Source: Dactylonectria macrodidyma
Taxonomy: Eukaryota > Ascomycota > Sordariomycetes > Hypocreales > Nectriaceae
DNA length: 64,000 nt
Reading direction: 5' to 3'
Assembly: GCA_020744425.1 (NCBI GenBank)
Contig: JAGMUV010000007.1
Span: forward strand, 1,922,001 to 1,986,000
Shown: positions 37,629-48,751 of the stretch, in pieces
How the letters are laid out: every line of letters begins with the position of its first letter
Position numbering within the stretch: position 1 is the stretch's first letter
Translations under genes and position numbers: made by a program
The notes under the pieces: generated by a model
The model's database searches: none
The model's input: the letters and a program-made list of their open reading frames with translations, nothing else
What the model was told of the DNA's origin: nothing

Positions 37629-40600
37629 GGTGAAAGAGGTGGCGGTGACCGCGGATCCTCGGGTTCGGAGTCGGTGAAGAGCAGGCGATGTGGTAATGAG
37701 GCATTGGCCTTTACCGTCCAACCGCGACTGCGATAGAGATGTTGAAAGAGGCTTGCCGAAAGGCTAGAACAAGTTGATGTTTACGCAAACAAAGTTGCAG
37801 ATGTTGAGGGAGGATTCGCGGTGAAGTCACATCTAGCGGCCAGGGCGGTGACGAGAGCTATCTGTGTTTCGTCCCCCCCAGGCCAGTGTCCTATTACCGG
37901 TATCCCTGGGGTCGTTGACGAAAGCCGGCAGTTGGGCGATGCCAGAAAAGCAAGTTGGCAATAGGCAAGGCAGACAAACGGGCGGGTGAGATGTTTGGAA
38001 CGGCGATCACCTCAGCTGGGGTGAGGGAGGTCGCCCGATTTTGGGGGATATCGCGAGAGTTGTTTGAGGTAGGTTTGCTGGGGGCTGCGTGCAAGTCGTC
38101 GTGATGCGAGGCCGGGATGGAACAAGAGCGAAGAAACAGGAACAGGCAGGCGACGTCAAACGAGACGGCGTCTGCAACAGAATGGACGCAGCGCAAACAC
38201 GTCCCAAACACGAAAGAACAAGAGGCAAGTTGGAAGTGACGGGCTCGCGGTTAGAGAAAGCGCTCGGTGTGTTGGTGTCTCGAAGTGTGGACAGTGGACG
38301 GTGGGACAGTGGGCTGTGGAGAGTACGAAGTGCAGCGTCCGAAAGAGAGGTGTGTGGGCTTGTCGGTGCTAAGGGGGGGGGTACCCTGCTTGGCTTGCCA
38401 TATCCTGGACGAGTGAGACCCTGGAGGTCATGGCGGCCCTAGCGCTCTTATTAAGTTGTCAGTGGTCTCTGCGCAAAGCAGCGCAACGATCCCTGCACCC
38501 CTAGCCAGCGAATGCAATGAGATGGCTCACAAGCGGACGGGTCTGCGGTGGACGCGGTGTGGAAGTCTGGAAGAGCTCATCGCGCCTCTCTTGCTTCAGG
38601 TTAGTCGGCCTGGATAATTGGATAATGTGTTGGTTGCTGCAAGCGTTGCCAGGTCTGCACCCGTTCCCAACGAGCAACCTATTCTTTATTTTTAGGCATT
38701 CTCTGGTGGCTTTAAATTCCAATAAATCGTACACAGTAATGCCCGATTTTCTGAGACATTGTGTTCGACGGGACGGGGATGGGAACCACATCTTCATTCA
38801 CTTTCTTCGTCTATCTTCATGGCGCAGTGCGGACCTCGAGAGCCACAAGGCTTCAAAACAAACTCCACGGGCACACAATGGCCTCTGGTTCCAGACGAAT
38901 CCATTGTCCGGAGTAATTAATACAACGAGGCCATCTCTGGCTCCTGCTCTCGGGTCATCGGTTGGACTCGCTTGCGGGAAGGGCTCTGCGGCCTGCCTCC
39001 TATTCTCGGACAAAATCCCTCCCGGTGTCCTGATGCCCTGCAAATGGCCATGGTCGACGGAGCTTGCGGATGGGGCCTCGCGGCTGGGGTGCAATGCATT
39101 GTTGCATCCCAGCGAGGTCTTCCTGGCTATGGAGCTTCCACTTGCATACTCCGTACATACAGGCTCCTTCGGTGCATGACCCCAATGATCGGTCGGTCAC
39201 CACCCTTGGTCTGGACGGGACGGGCTGGGATGGGATGGATGGATGCAACCTTGACTACCTTACCTACACGGCAACAACATCAATTGTCCAAGCAAGTCAT
39301 CGGCCGACCCGATCAGAGAGCCACACTCTCTCCACACACACACTTCGAGGCCTTATTTCGTACGCCGCCAACGAGAGTTGTCAGTGGTCAGGACGTCATC
39401 AATGTCATCTCTGCTTCATGAAACTGGCATCGTGACCGTAAGCCAGAGACTGCGATACAGAGTCCACAACTGCCTCCCCCCTCCAGCTCAGACCAGTTCC
39501 AATCATACGACCCTACAGAGCACCGTCCAACAACCGCTCAGAATCGGATCGCAACATTCTCGCGGCCTTGGGGCATGGAGCGGAGGTCTCTCGTACCTTG
39601 CAGAAGCTCTGAGTCTGTGCAAAGTGGCCCATGACTTTAGCGCAATTTGCAAGCAACGCTCCCAGCTGCCCCTGTGGGACCCACTGAGCCCGCTAGACCG
39701 CGGTGGGACGTCACCCGGCCGAAAAGGGAGCTGCTTCATCAAACGTCCCTTTATTGCCCTCGTGGTGGCTCGGGGTGTCACTGGTGCGGTGCGAAGGGCC
39801 CGTGGGGAACGACCTGTCAAGCCTCAGGGTTGACGTGCAACCTCAATTACTGGCAAATCACCCAATACGGACGGGTGGTCCCTCATCGTCCAGGATTGGT
39901 CGGGGACATGGGCGAGCGAGTCTTTAAAAGCCAGAGTCAAACTAACAGGTCGAGCCAACAAGATGCGCTGAATACGGGTTTCCTTTCCCTGCCCGTCGTC
40001 TGTGGGCTTCCTTGCGGGTTCCATAACGGACTCCCGGATCCGGACAAGCCTCGTTGGATGGGCAGGGCTGAAGAGAAGTTTCCAATCTCTCGATAGCGGC
40101 GCGGGTGGCCGTGTTGATTGGAGAGCGCAAGCAGCGGGAGGGTTGAAGGCGAATGCTGAATTGGGGGCCCTGTTGCTGACCCGTCGACGACTTGCCCAGC
40201 TGCCCTTTTCAGTGGCTGCCCTTGACGAGTGTGGCTGATCGTCATCTCTCCCACAAGCAGCTAAGCCCAGACACTCAACTCGTGATGCTCCAAACTATGC
40301 GTGTGATGGAACACTTGGCTGGGGTCCGGCATGTTGATTTCCCGCATGGCCCAACCATCGTGCGGCGTTTCGTGAAGGGTAAGGTGTAGCAAGTGCTACG
40401 TGTTACTACGTATGGTTGTATTGAAACCATTCATCCACTCATTCATTCGTTCATCCATCCGAATCCTCGACTCCACGGCTTTCGGTCAGTTAGCTCGGCA
40501 CTTAGGGGGCATGTCTTGTCTGGGGAGCCACCTCCGGCCCAGGGGCTCCACTGTCTCAGGTACCAACGGGAGCATTGCTCTGCATCCCATTAAACCTCCG

Positions 40601-41005
40601 CGCGTAAATGGAGACTTGCTCATTAATGACTCGAGATGGGCAATTCACAGCCACGACTCATCTGACCGCTCTCGATGTCGATACCCAGGGCTAAGAAAAC
40701 GCCTCGCGGAGAAGACATGATTCTTCTCTACGCTACCTCCACGGCCATCTCCATCGCATTTCAAAGGCTCCTCTTTTTTCTCGGCAATCACGACTCGCGC
40801 TCGCTCGAGTTAATTCGGTGGCTAGAAATGGAAGGTTGAAGGCTTCCACTAGGAGCCATGGCTTCTCGGGGCTGAACAACGGCGTGCTTTTTCAAGGAGC
40901 TAACATTCATCGAAACTTTCCAGACGCAGTTCCTCCCGGGTTCTCTAGGGAACGAGGCACACGCTGACCGCTGTGTACCAGATTCTTCATTCTGTGGTTT
41001 ACAGG

Positions 41006-41028
41006 AAAAAAAAAAAAAAAAAAAAAAA
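41006..41028. repeat. A23 homopolymer
   Basis: Twenty-three uninterrupted A occur in intergenic sequence. No reading frame or recognisable retroposed gene precedes it. Confidence 0.9.
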
Positions 41029-44002
41029 GGACAGGCAAATATTGCCAGGGGTCTTGAGAAGGGCCGCGATGAGAACCACGAACGCATCCAGAGGAGAATC
41101 TTAGCATAGCTCTTAATCGCTGGGTTTCTCCAACTCCAAACCCTAACGACCCCACCCCTATCCGGATTTCTGCAACTGAGTCTTATCTCCAACGATTTGA
41201 CAGAACTCCAATGTCACCGCGGGCAACAATTTCATGAGGGTTTAGCGGGGTGTGCTAGTGGCGTGCGGGACGCTCATCAGTGATCACTCATCAGCACCAA
41301 GACCAAGACGGCGATGAAGTTGGTGCACGTCATTTTGGGGCCAAGCCCAAAACGCCATTTTCCAGGGGTGAGGGCGCCCAAGTTCTGTTGTTTCACCTGG
41401 CCAGCTCTGTGGGTGATCGCCAATCGGGAATCTGACACATGATCAGTCGCAGGCGCACGGTGATGGCTACCAAAATGCGTGTCGTCAGCACTTGGGACCC
41501 CCCGGGAACGAAAGTCTGTAAAGGTGTTTCGATTCCACTTCTAAGCCATGAGAAACCAGTCTTAGCTCACAGCGTATCGCACAAGTGCTTCTTCTGACAG
41601 ATGGAGTCATGATGATAAAAAAAAGACACTAGTCGTGGTTCAACTAGAGAGGCAAGGCAGACGAAGGCCAATGAAACGCGGCCTTATGCTATCAACTCCT
41701 CCTCGTTTGAGAGTTGATCACGATAGGGTCGTTGATCGACAACTCTGTTTCGGGTGGCAGGTTTCTGACAAGTGGAAACGTTTCTGCAACTGTTTGAGGC
41801 CGAGGAGAGAGAGGGGAAACAGTAAGGGGGCCCTCATCGATGGAAATCACATATTATCTCAACTAGCGGCGTCCCACGTAACCTACGCGTGTTCGTCGGG
41901 CTCCAAGAAATGCGGAATTGGCTCCGATGCCTTTAGACGGTGAGCCGGAGCGGAATGGCCGATTCCTCCGACCGGTGTCGGGACGTCGGTGGAGCCTTCG
42001 GAGACCGGCCATGGGGAGAGCAGAGTTCCATTGAGGAGGCGGAGAGCCGATCTGCACCAGAGAGCGAAATCTGAGGCATGGTCTAAAGAACAGCGTCGAT
42101 AATCCTTGTCGAGTTGACCGGAGTTGCTGCTCGGATCGACAAATGGCAATAAATGTCACAACAGCCGCTGGAGCCGTTGAGGTCATTGCGTGCTAGCGCT
42201 CGCGGAGTTGAAGCATGTCACAAGCTAGAGCCCCTCCTCCTCGAACAACAAGTCGGATCTGGCCAGACAACCAGCTATCCTATCTACCCCTCAGCTTATT
42301 CCAGGTTATCGATGGGTTGTCAAGCCGAATAGATAACAGCTGCAATCATTGCTGTGATGTGTCTGCGCCGCTATGAAGTGAAGCAGTGTTCCACCCACGA
42401 TGCTCTCTCCGTGCAAGCGTCTTCTCCGCCGCTACTGGACAACCATGACCGACGAGACCAGTACGCAGCGTGTACAAGGATTGCGTCGAGCCGTGCAGAA
42501 CGAAGGATGCAGCGCGACCAAAGGATCAGCATGGACATCAGAGCGTGCATATTCACGCACCGCTGGCAGAATCCAGTGTTACGCCTATCCGTCTTGATAA
42601 ACAAAAGGAATGCGAGAGCCGAAAGACGGTGGACGGCTTTTGGCGTATTCCCAACAAGGGAAGCCGAAGCATCGATCTTGGGTGCGAAGCCAACTCGCGC
42701 CGAGATTGGACGCACCTGGACACATTACGTACTCTACAGGTCAGACTCTCACAATCAATACACGCGGGAATACATAACACACGCGCACAAGGAAAATGCC
42801 AACTCACACAAGACCTCCTACCCCTCCAGGTCTCGGGAGGGGCCATGGAGCCCCTCATCGAAGGTCCCGCATGCTGCCGAGTCGTCCCAGCTCCTAGGGC
42901 TTGCAGCGCCAATCAGAGACTTTGTAGGCCACGGTTAGTGAGAGACCCTGCTGCAGGAATTGGCTTAGCGGGCGTCTACATGGAGGAAGAGGCCAAACCG
43001 CAGGTGTTGGTTTGCCCAATTGCAGCGAACCAGCGAGGATCAACTGGGCAAGGACTTGTCCGGCTGCAGGACTCTGAGAATGGTGTCAGGGGCAGAAAGG
43101 GCTCAGGCCACCGGTTCGGCAACGCTGGAGAGGGATTGTGATGTGTGCTACTGTGCATGCTAATACCGAGAGCCGAGATCAACCTGCTAGGCACCAAACC
43201 AGCCTATGGAAACAAGACACTGGCATACGAATAAGCAGACCGATAAGCCGGTGCCTGTTTGCAATTTGATTTGGTTGAGCTCGCTTGGTTGCTTGCAGCT
43301 GACTGCTGGCGTCATCCCGCAAGTGCCCGAAGGACACATGCTTCCCTCTTCTTAGCGGTACACCTACGCTCGGTGAAGCATATGGTCGCTCGGCCTCTAT
43401 GGACTCGACATGAAGCCACCAACACAGATCCCCGGCTTTCTCGCACAAGTGAAATGCGACATGTACCGTAGATTCCACTCCATTCTCCCCTCCGCAGCAT
43501 CCGAATCAGCCCACAGCCGCCTCGGGGGAAGTTGGGGCTTTTTAGTGGCTGTGGGACGGCCCACAAGTCGCTGTCTGCAGCAGTGCAGCTGCGTGCAGCA
43601 GCGCCTCAACAGGCCTAATGAAAAAGCCTCCCCTCTAAAACCTGCGTGCCAACAACCGCTAAGATTATCGCGACCCCACTAGTGCCGCGTCTTCACCGCC
43701 CACGACCCAGGCCGAACTGTCGTACTCGTTCTTTGCGACCATATTTGAACCCCTTCACGTCCCTCCAGCTTCTCTGTTTCCCAACTTCTTTCTCAACCAT
43801 CCGTATCTTACAATCACTCCAAACTCCCAGCTTCCAGCTTCACTTTTACCCCCTCTTCAATCTCTCGTAGTCTCTCAACTACTGAGTTGTGTCCTCGGGT
43901 ACCCCGCCAAACACACACCCCACCAAAGCAGATCTTATCATAACGATCGAGGCTTGATCTCGATCACTCCGTCGTCAAGACGTTTTCCAACCTCCTCAAC
44001 TC

Positions 44003-44097
44003 GTATGTACCCTCGTCGGGACTTTCTGGCTTCTTGATTCAGAGGCTCCGAGAAGTCCGCTCAACAACACCACACATGATGCTAACCTCCCTCTCAG
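44003..44097 (+). promoter_or_regulatory. probable 5' UTR intron of INO1
   Basis: GTATGT at 44003, a GCTAAC branch site at 44081-44086 and a pyrimidine tract ending in CAG at 44097 form a complete 95-nt fungal intron 145 nt before the INO1 ATG. The intron contains the only ATGs of this leader stretch (44005, 44076, 44079), so splicing yields an ATG-free leader between here and the start codon. Confidence 0.7.
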
Positions 44098-44242
44098 GAC
44101 TCACCACCCGTTCGCAGGAGCCCGCTGCTCTCCTTCCGGAGCAGAAGCGGACTCGACCTTTGAACAGTAAAGGTCGTTAATCCTTCAGAACCCGTACATC
44201 TACAATCCACCCAACTTCCAACGAGAAGCCATAATCGTCAAC

Positions 44243-45922
44243 ATGGCTCCTCACGCTGAAGTCGGCACGGGCTCCTCGAACGGGGGTGTCTACTCCAACG
44301 GCAGAGGCTCCACGGCTCCCAAGGACCTCTTCACCGTCAATTCCCCCAACGTCACCTACACGGATGCGGAAATCCAGTCCAAGTATACCTACCGCACCAC
44401 CAAGGTTGAGACTACCGCCGACGGCAGGTATGTTGCTACTCCCCAGGAGACCCTCTACGACTTCAAGGTCGACCGCAAGGTCCCCAAGGTCGGTATGATG
44501 CTGGTCGGCTGGGGCGGTAACAACGGTACCACCGTCACCGCCGGTATTCTCGCCAACCGCCGTCAGCTCGCCTGGGAGACCAAGGAAGGTCCCCAGGAGG
44601 CCAACTACTACGGCTCCGTCATCATGGGCTCAACCCTCAAGCTCGGCACTGACGCCAAGACCAACCGGGAGGTCAACATCCCCTTCCACAACATCCTGCC
44701 CATGGTCCACCCCAATGACCTCGTCATTGGCGGCTGGGACATTAGCAAGATGAACCTGGCCAAGGCCATGGACCGCGCTCAGGTTCTCGAGCCTACCCTC
44801 AAGGCCCACGTCAAGAAGGAGATGGCCGAGATGGTTCCCCTCCCCTCGGTCTACTACCCTGACTTCATCGCTGCCAACCAGGAGGATCGCGCCGACAACG
44901 TCCTCGAGGGCTCCAAGGCCTCGATGGCCCACGTTGAGAAGCTTCGCCAGGACATCCGCGACTTCAAGGCTAACAACGGTCTCGACAAGGTCATTGTCAT
45001 GTGGACTGCCAATACCGAGCGATACGCTGACCTCATTGAGGGTGTCAACGACACCGCCGACAACTTGCTCAAGTCCATTGAGCAAGGCCACGAGGAGGTG
45101 GCTCCCTCCACCATCTTCGCTGTCGCCTGTATCCTCGACAAGACCCCCTTCATCAACGGCTCCCCCCAGAACACCTTTGTTCCTGGTGCCATTGAGCTGG
45201 CCGAGCGCCACAACTCCTTCATCGGAGGTGACGACTTCAAGTCCGGCCAGACCAAGATGAAGTCGGCTCTCGTTGACTTCCTCATCAACGCCGGTATCAA
45301 GTTGACCTCGATTGCCAGCTACAACCATCTCGGCAACAATGACGGCAAGAACTTGAGCTCCCAGAAGCAGTTCCGCTCCAAGGAGATTTCCAAGTCCAAC
45401 GTCGTCGATGATATGGTCGAGGCCAACAGCGTCCTGTACAAGGAGGGCGAGCACCCTGATCACTGCGTTGTCATCAAGTACATGCCTTCTGTCGCCGACA
45501 ACAAGCGTGCTCTGGATGAGTACTACGCTGAGATCTTCCTTGGCGGTCACCAAACCATCTCGTAAGTTAGACTCACCATTTCATACAAGGCCCCAAGCTA
45601 ACCAGCAACTAGCATGTTCAACATCTGCGAGGACTCCCTCTTGGCCTCTCCTTTGATCATTGACCTGGTTGTCGTTGCCGAGATGATGTCTCGTATCCAG
45701 TGGAAGGCTGCTTCCACCGACGGCACCGCCACCACGGAGTACAAGAACTTCCATAGCGTCCTTAGTGTCCTGAGCTACATGCTCAAGGCCCCCCTGACTC
45801 CCCCCGGCACTCCTGTCGTCAACGCTCTCGCTAAGCAACGTGCCGCTCTGACCAACATCTTCCGTGCATGTGTTGGTCTGCAGCCAGAGTCAGACATGAC
45901 TCTGGAGCACAAGCTTTTCTAA
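44243..45922 (+). CDS. INO1: inositol-3-phosphate synthase (myo-inositol-1-phosphate synthase)
   Basis: Two exons (44243-45561, 45613-45922) give 542 aa, close to the family's usual size in fungi. The enzyme converts glucose 6-phosphate to 1L-myo-inositol 1-phosphate with bound NAD+, the first step of inositol and phosphatidylinositol synthesis, in the cytosol. Visible motifs are the NAD-binding glycine-rich loop GWGGNNGTT at residues 89-97, [35 protein letters not shown] and the conserved [10 protein letters not shown] at about 359-368. The C-terminal [19 protein letters not shown] matches the family core. The short intron sits between GGHQTIS and MFNICED. Codon use is strongly C/G-biased at third positions, as expected of a highly expressed gene. 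A 5' UTR intron lies just upstream. Confidence 0.97.
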
Positions 45923-46706
45923 GTACAAGACGCTCTGCTTAGTTGGCTTTTGCCGTTCAATGCGATTGCGTGAGACAACAAAGGAGCACCCGGGATGTCA
46001 TTTGCCAGCGTGAAAATATAAAACAGAAAAACATTTGAAAAGGAAATAACAAAAAGAGAGGGAAAGGCAATTATCTACATAGTCATAGGATCTGAATTGA
46101 TTATGTCACATCTCTCACACAACGTACGGCGCCTCACATGACGTGGTTACCCTAGATCAGTCTCAAAATCAAGCCTAACAGCAGGACCAGAGGCGATACA
46201 CCTAGTGCCATGCTCCTGCCTACCTACCTACCTACGGTACGCACTTCCTTATAGGCAGGTAGGGGCACTTTAAAAAGACCATGGGGAACACTGCTAGCTG
46301 CATCATCGTTGCAGGGCCAAGTCGGGGAAGCCATCTACACCTCGTAACGGCCCTTACTTCAACACCAAAGCATCACGAGTGAGAAGAGCCATATAAGGTA
46401 GCATAGATGGCTAACCATCCTCTAAGCGGCGCATCCCAAACAGCTGTCAATATTTACTCTTCTATTTCGTATCCAGACAGCCCTGTTATGTCATCACGAT
46501 GGAAGTCGTTGCCCTTTGACTACCGCTGAACCGTGTTCGCCATGACAACAGCCTCATCCCATGCCGCGACCCGGCAGGGCTCTCTCGACGCCCTGGTCCG
46601 CGGGTTCCAGCGGAGGGCACCCTTTCTGCTCTATTTGGTCTCTTGTTTCTCGGAGAGGCTTGCGATTCGAATCACCGGTGATGAAGTCTGTTTCTACAGC
46701 TGCGGT

Positions 46707-47312
46707 AACCCCCTTCTGCTCTATCAGGCACGTGCAACAGCGACTGGATTATTCACTAGCACCACCTTCTGCTCCATGTAATATCTTCAGAAGAATTAGC
46801 TACCATGGGCTTTAATGGCATCCCCTTCCACTCCATGGAACATGTTCAGCAGCAACAGCGATCGCATGCTTCCATGGCGTCTCCTCCTACGCTAACTGGA
46901 ACCACCAGCAACAACCAGATGGTTCACTGGCACCCCCTTCAACTCTGAGGGGTATATTCAATAGCAACGGCCAGATACTTCGCTGGCTCCCCTTCTACAC
47001 TATGGGACAACTTCACCGAGGACCAGATACTTCACTAGAACCACCTCCTGCTCCTGCTGGCATCTTCAGCACCAGCAACGACCAAATGCGCTGCTAGCAT
47101 CCCATTCTACACTATGGAGCATCATCATCAGTGGCGGCCAGATGCTTCAATGATCCCCCTTCCACACTGCTGAAATTCTTCAGCAGTAACAGCCAGATTC
47201 TTTTCTTGACACCCGATTCTCCCCAGTGGGACATCTTCAACAGCAACAGAGATCGGATGCTTCGCTATTATCCCTTCGGCTCCATGGAGCAACCGCTTCT
47301 ACAACTTGAAGG
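46707..47312. repeat. degenerate tandem repeat, about 11 units of ~56 bp
   Basis: Units begin near 46707, 46760, 46819, 46878, 46931, 46987, 47039, 47098, 47152, 47209 and 47269 (spacing 52-60 bp). Each opens with a CCCCTTCYRCTCYATGG-like block, followed by a CATCTTCAGCAGCAAC-like block and an AGATRCTTCRCTGG-like block. Copies are strongly diverged. The unit length is not a multiple of three and stops occur in all frames, so it does not encode a repeat protein. An extra weak unit start may lie near 46619. Confidence 0.8.
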
Positions 47313-47457
47313 CCCATTGTATGAGACTTCGCATACGGCACGAGCGACAGTACATTCAACAACAACAAGCTACCCAGTAATCAAGTCGCGTTAGGGCGAT
47401 GGCTCACTCGATCATTCGCTCTTCAGTCTAATATTAGGTCTGGTTTCAGGTCTGATT

Positions 47458-47667
47458 TTAGGTCTCATGCTTCGGCTCTGTCAATTGCTTCGCAAATAGG
47501 TTGGTAAGGTTTTCATCCGTCGGCATATCGCAGCTCAATCGCAGAATCCTCCTCACACTGTTCCATGCGTCGAAGCTGGCTCTGTGCAAAGTCAACTTGA
47601 TGTAGGTAGGCACGTACTCCATGAAATCCTTGCGGCGAGACCACCGAGGTTCCCCCCACGACATCAA
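47458..47667 (-). CDS. possible small protein, 69 aa
   Basis: An ATG-started frame with GC-rich third positions encodes a basic, non-repetitive peptide (for example SRRKDFMEYVPTYIKLTLHR). It contains no hydrophobic segment or motif that I recognise. It would be divergent from the membrane-protein gene at 47826 and begins 16 bp from that gene's TATA box, which argues against normal promoter space. It may be a remnant of a larger gene or a chance frame. Confidence 0.3.
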   Translation of the reverse strand: MMSWGEPRWSRRKDFMEYVPTYIKLTLHRASFDAWNSVRRILRLSCDMPTDENLTNLFAKQLTEPKHET

Positions 47668-47683
47668 CTTTATCTCACGGTCA

Positions 47684-47690
47684 TATAAAA
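47684..47690 (+). promoter_or_regulatory. TATA box of the 47826 gene
   Basis: TATAAAA lies 136 nt before the start codon and is followed by a CT-rich, ATG-free leader, the usual arrangement of a fungal core promoter. Confidence 0.6.
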
Positions 47691-47825
47691 TTCAACTCCC
47701 GCCCAGCGACAGACTTCTTTCTAGCTGCCAAACCTCTTCATCTGTTTATTCATCCACCTGCTAAACCTCTGCCTTCAACCCCTCCCTTCAGTGTTCCTAC
47801 TTCTTCAACAACATCATCAGCTCTA

Positions 47826-48368
47826 ATGGATCTTATTGCCGAGGCACGCAGTCACTTCGACGCAATCAACCCAAATTTGCGCCTGATTTTTCTTGAATCG
47901 TGTCTTGCTGTCATTCCTTTAATACTCCATCTACATAATCTGTTCTTTTACAACCTCATGTTCATCTCTCGCACAGGAGACGTTGCCCATAACTACGATC
48001 TCACGGACGCGCCTGGCCGTCGCAAGCGGCCAAAGTTGAAGGACGACACCGAGAACCAGGCCATCCGAGGAGATGATGTATTCACAAAGAATGGGATTCG
48101 TCAAGTTTTCAGCACGCGGTCGGGCCCAATTTTGTACATGTTGCTCGTGGTGTCATTCGACCTGTATCATCAAGTAGGTCTGGCCTTGGTCTTGGCGGCC
48201 ACGTTCCCTCTGCCTGTTCCCTTGTGGGTGTACGTTGATTATCGTCGAAGCTCCCGTTTTGCCCTGTGGCTTCGGGTCGTCACCTCCAGATGGGCGCATC
48301 CTCTCGTGTCACGGGATCTACAGTGGATTATGGGTTGGTCAACTTACGTCCTATTTATCCAACCTTGA
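47826..48368 (+). CDS. orphan small membrane protein, 180 aa
   Basis: This is an intronless frame preceded by a TATA box and a pyrimidine-rich leader; the first ATG of the leader is used. Hydrophobic stretches occur at about residues 18-47 (LRLIFLESCLAVIPLILHLH and beyond), 101-115 and 117-138 (VGLALVLAATFPLPVPLWVYV). A shorter one lies at the C-terminus. Between the first and second is a basic, soluble loop with RRKRPKLK. I recognise no family. The layout suggests a multi-pass membrane protein of unknown role, possibly lineage-specific. The gene lies between the INO1-side repeat and the 3' end of MRC1. Confidence 0.6.
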   Translation: MDLIAEARSHFDAINPNLRLIFLESCLAVIPLILHLHNLFFYNLMFISRTGDVAHNYDLTDAPGRRKRPKLKDDTENQAIRGDDVFTKNGIRQVFSTRSGPILYMLLVVSFDLYHQVGLALVLAATFPLPVPLWVYVDYRRSSRFALWLRVVTSRWAHPLVSRDLQWIMGWSTYVLFIQP

Positions 48369-48751
48369 TCGTGGATTCTTTGGCGAGGCATTCATTCTTG
48401 TCTTAGTGACATGGGTGTTCTTTATGAGGAAGCAACGGTGAAACAAAAATGGCACGGCGAGGCGAGGTGCCAGAGGGCTACGGATGGGGACGGTACTGGC
48501 CTCACCCACTTAGAATATGAATATTTTCTGTCAAGGAAAGAGGATGGATTGATTTTCAAGTCCGAGGACACGATTTGCATGACTATAAACCAACAGAATA
48601 AAACGCTATCAAATGGGTATGCCTGACTTATCCCTACCAAAGTAACCCCAGTTCTCGATTGTTGTTGCTCGAGATTGTGACCATGAACGCTGTGTGCCCC
48701 AAAAAAAACACTTTCCGTATAAGACACCCAAACACCGTCCAAATGCAACAT
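48369..48751. other. convergent 3' spacer
   Basis: This is 383 bp between the orphan membrane protein (+) and MRC1 (-). It is AT-rich with an A8 run near 48700. No gene is seen. Confidence 0.6.

Larger units (their letters stand above)
37629..44242. other. 6.6 kb divergent gene-poor interval
   Basis: This interval lies between the divergent LIM gene (-) and INO1 (+). No supported gene was found; frames on both strands overlap and lack features. It holds an A23 run (41006-41028) and, in the last 500 bp, the pyrimidine-rich INO1 promoter/leader (43740-43880). Confidence 0.55.
45923..47825. other. intergenic region downstream of INO1
   Basis: It contains the INO1 3' UTR, TACCTACC motifs near 46218-46240, a degenerate ~56 bp tandem repeat (about 46707-47312), a possible small minus-strand frame (47458-47667) and a TATA box serving the next gene. 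Confidence 0.6.

Noticed and set aside
41006..41028. A23 run as the tail of a processed retro-copy
   Set aside because: No coding-like sequence or target-site duplication is visible next to it. A homopolymer is the simpler reading.
42354..43141. Two overlapping plus-strand frames of about 200 codons
   Set aside because: Two frames are open over the same DNA with basic, irregular composition. Neither looks like a protein family.
44630..45553. 307-codon antisense frame to INO1
   Set aside because: It mirrors the codon bias of INO1 (Val/Leu/Gly/Asp-rich, no domain). The sense frame is a well-known enzyme.
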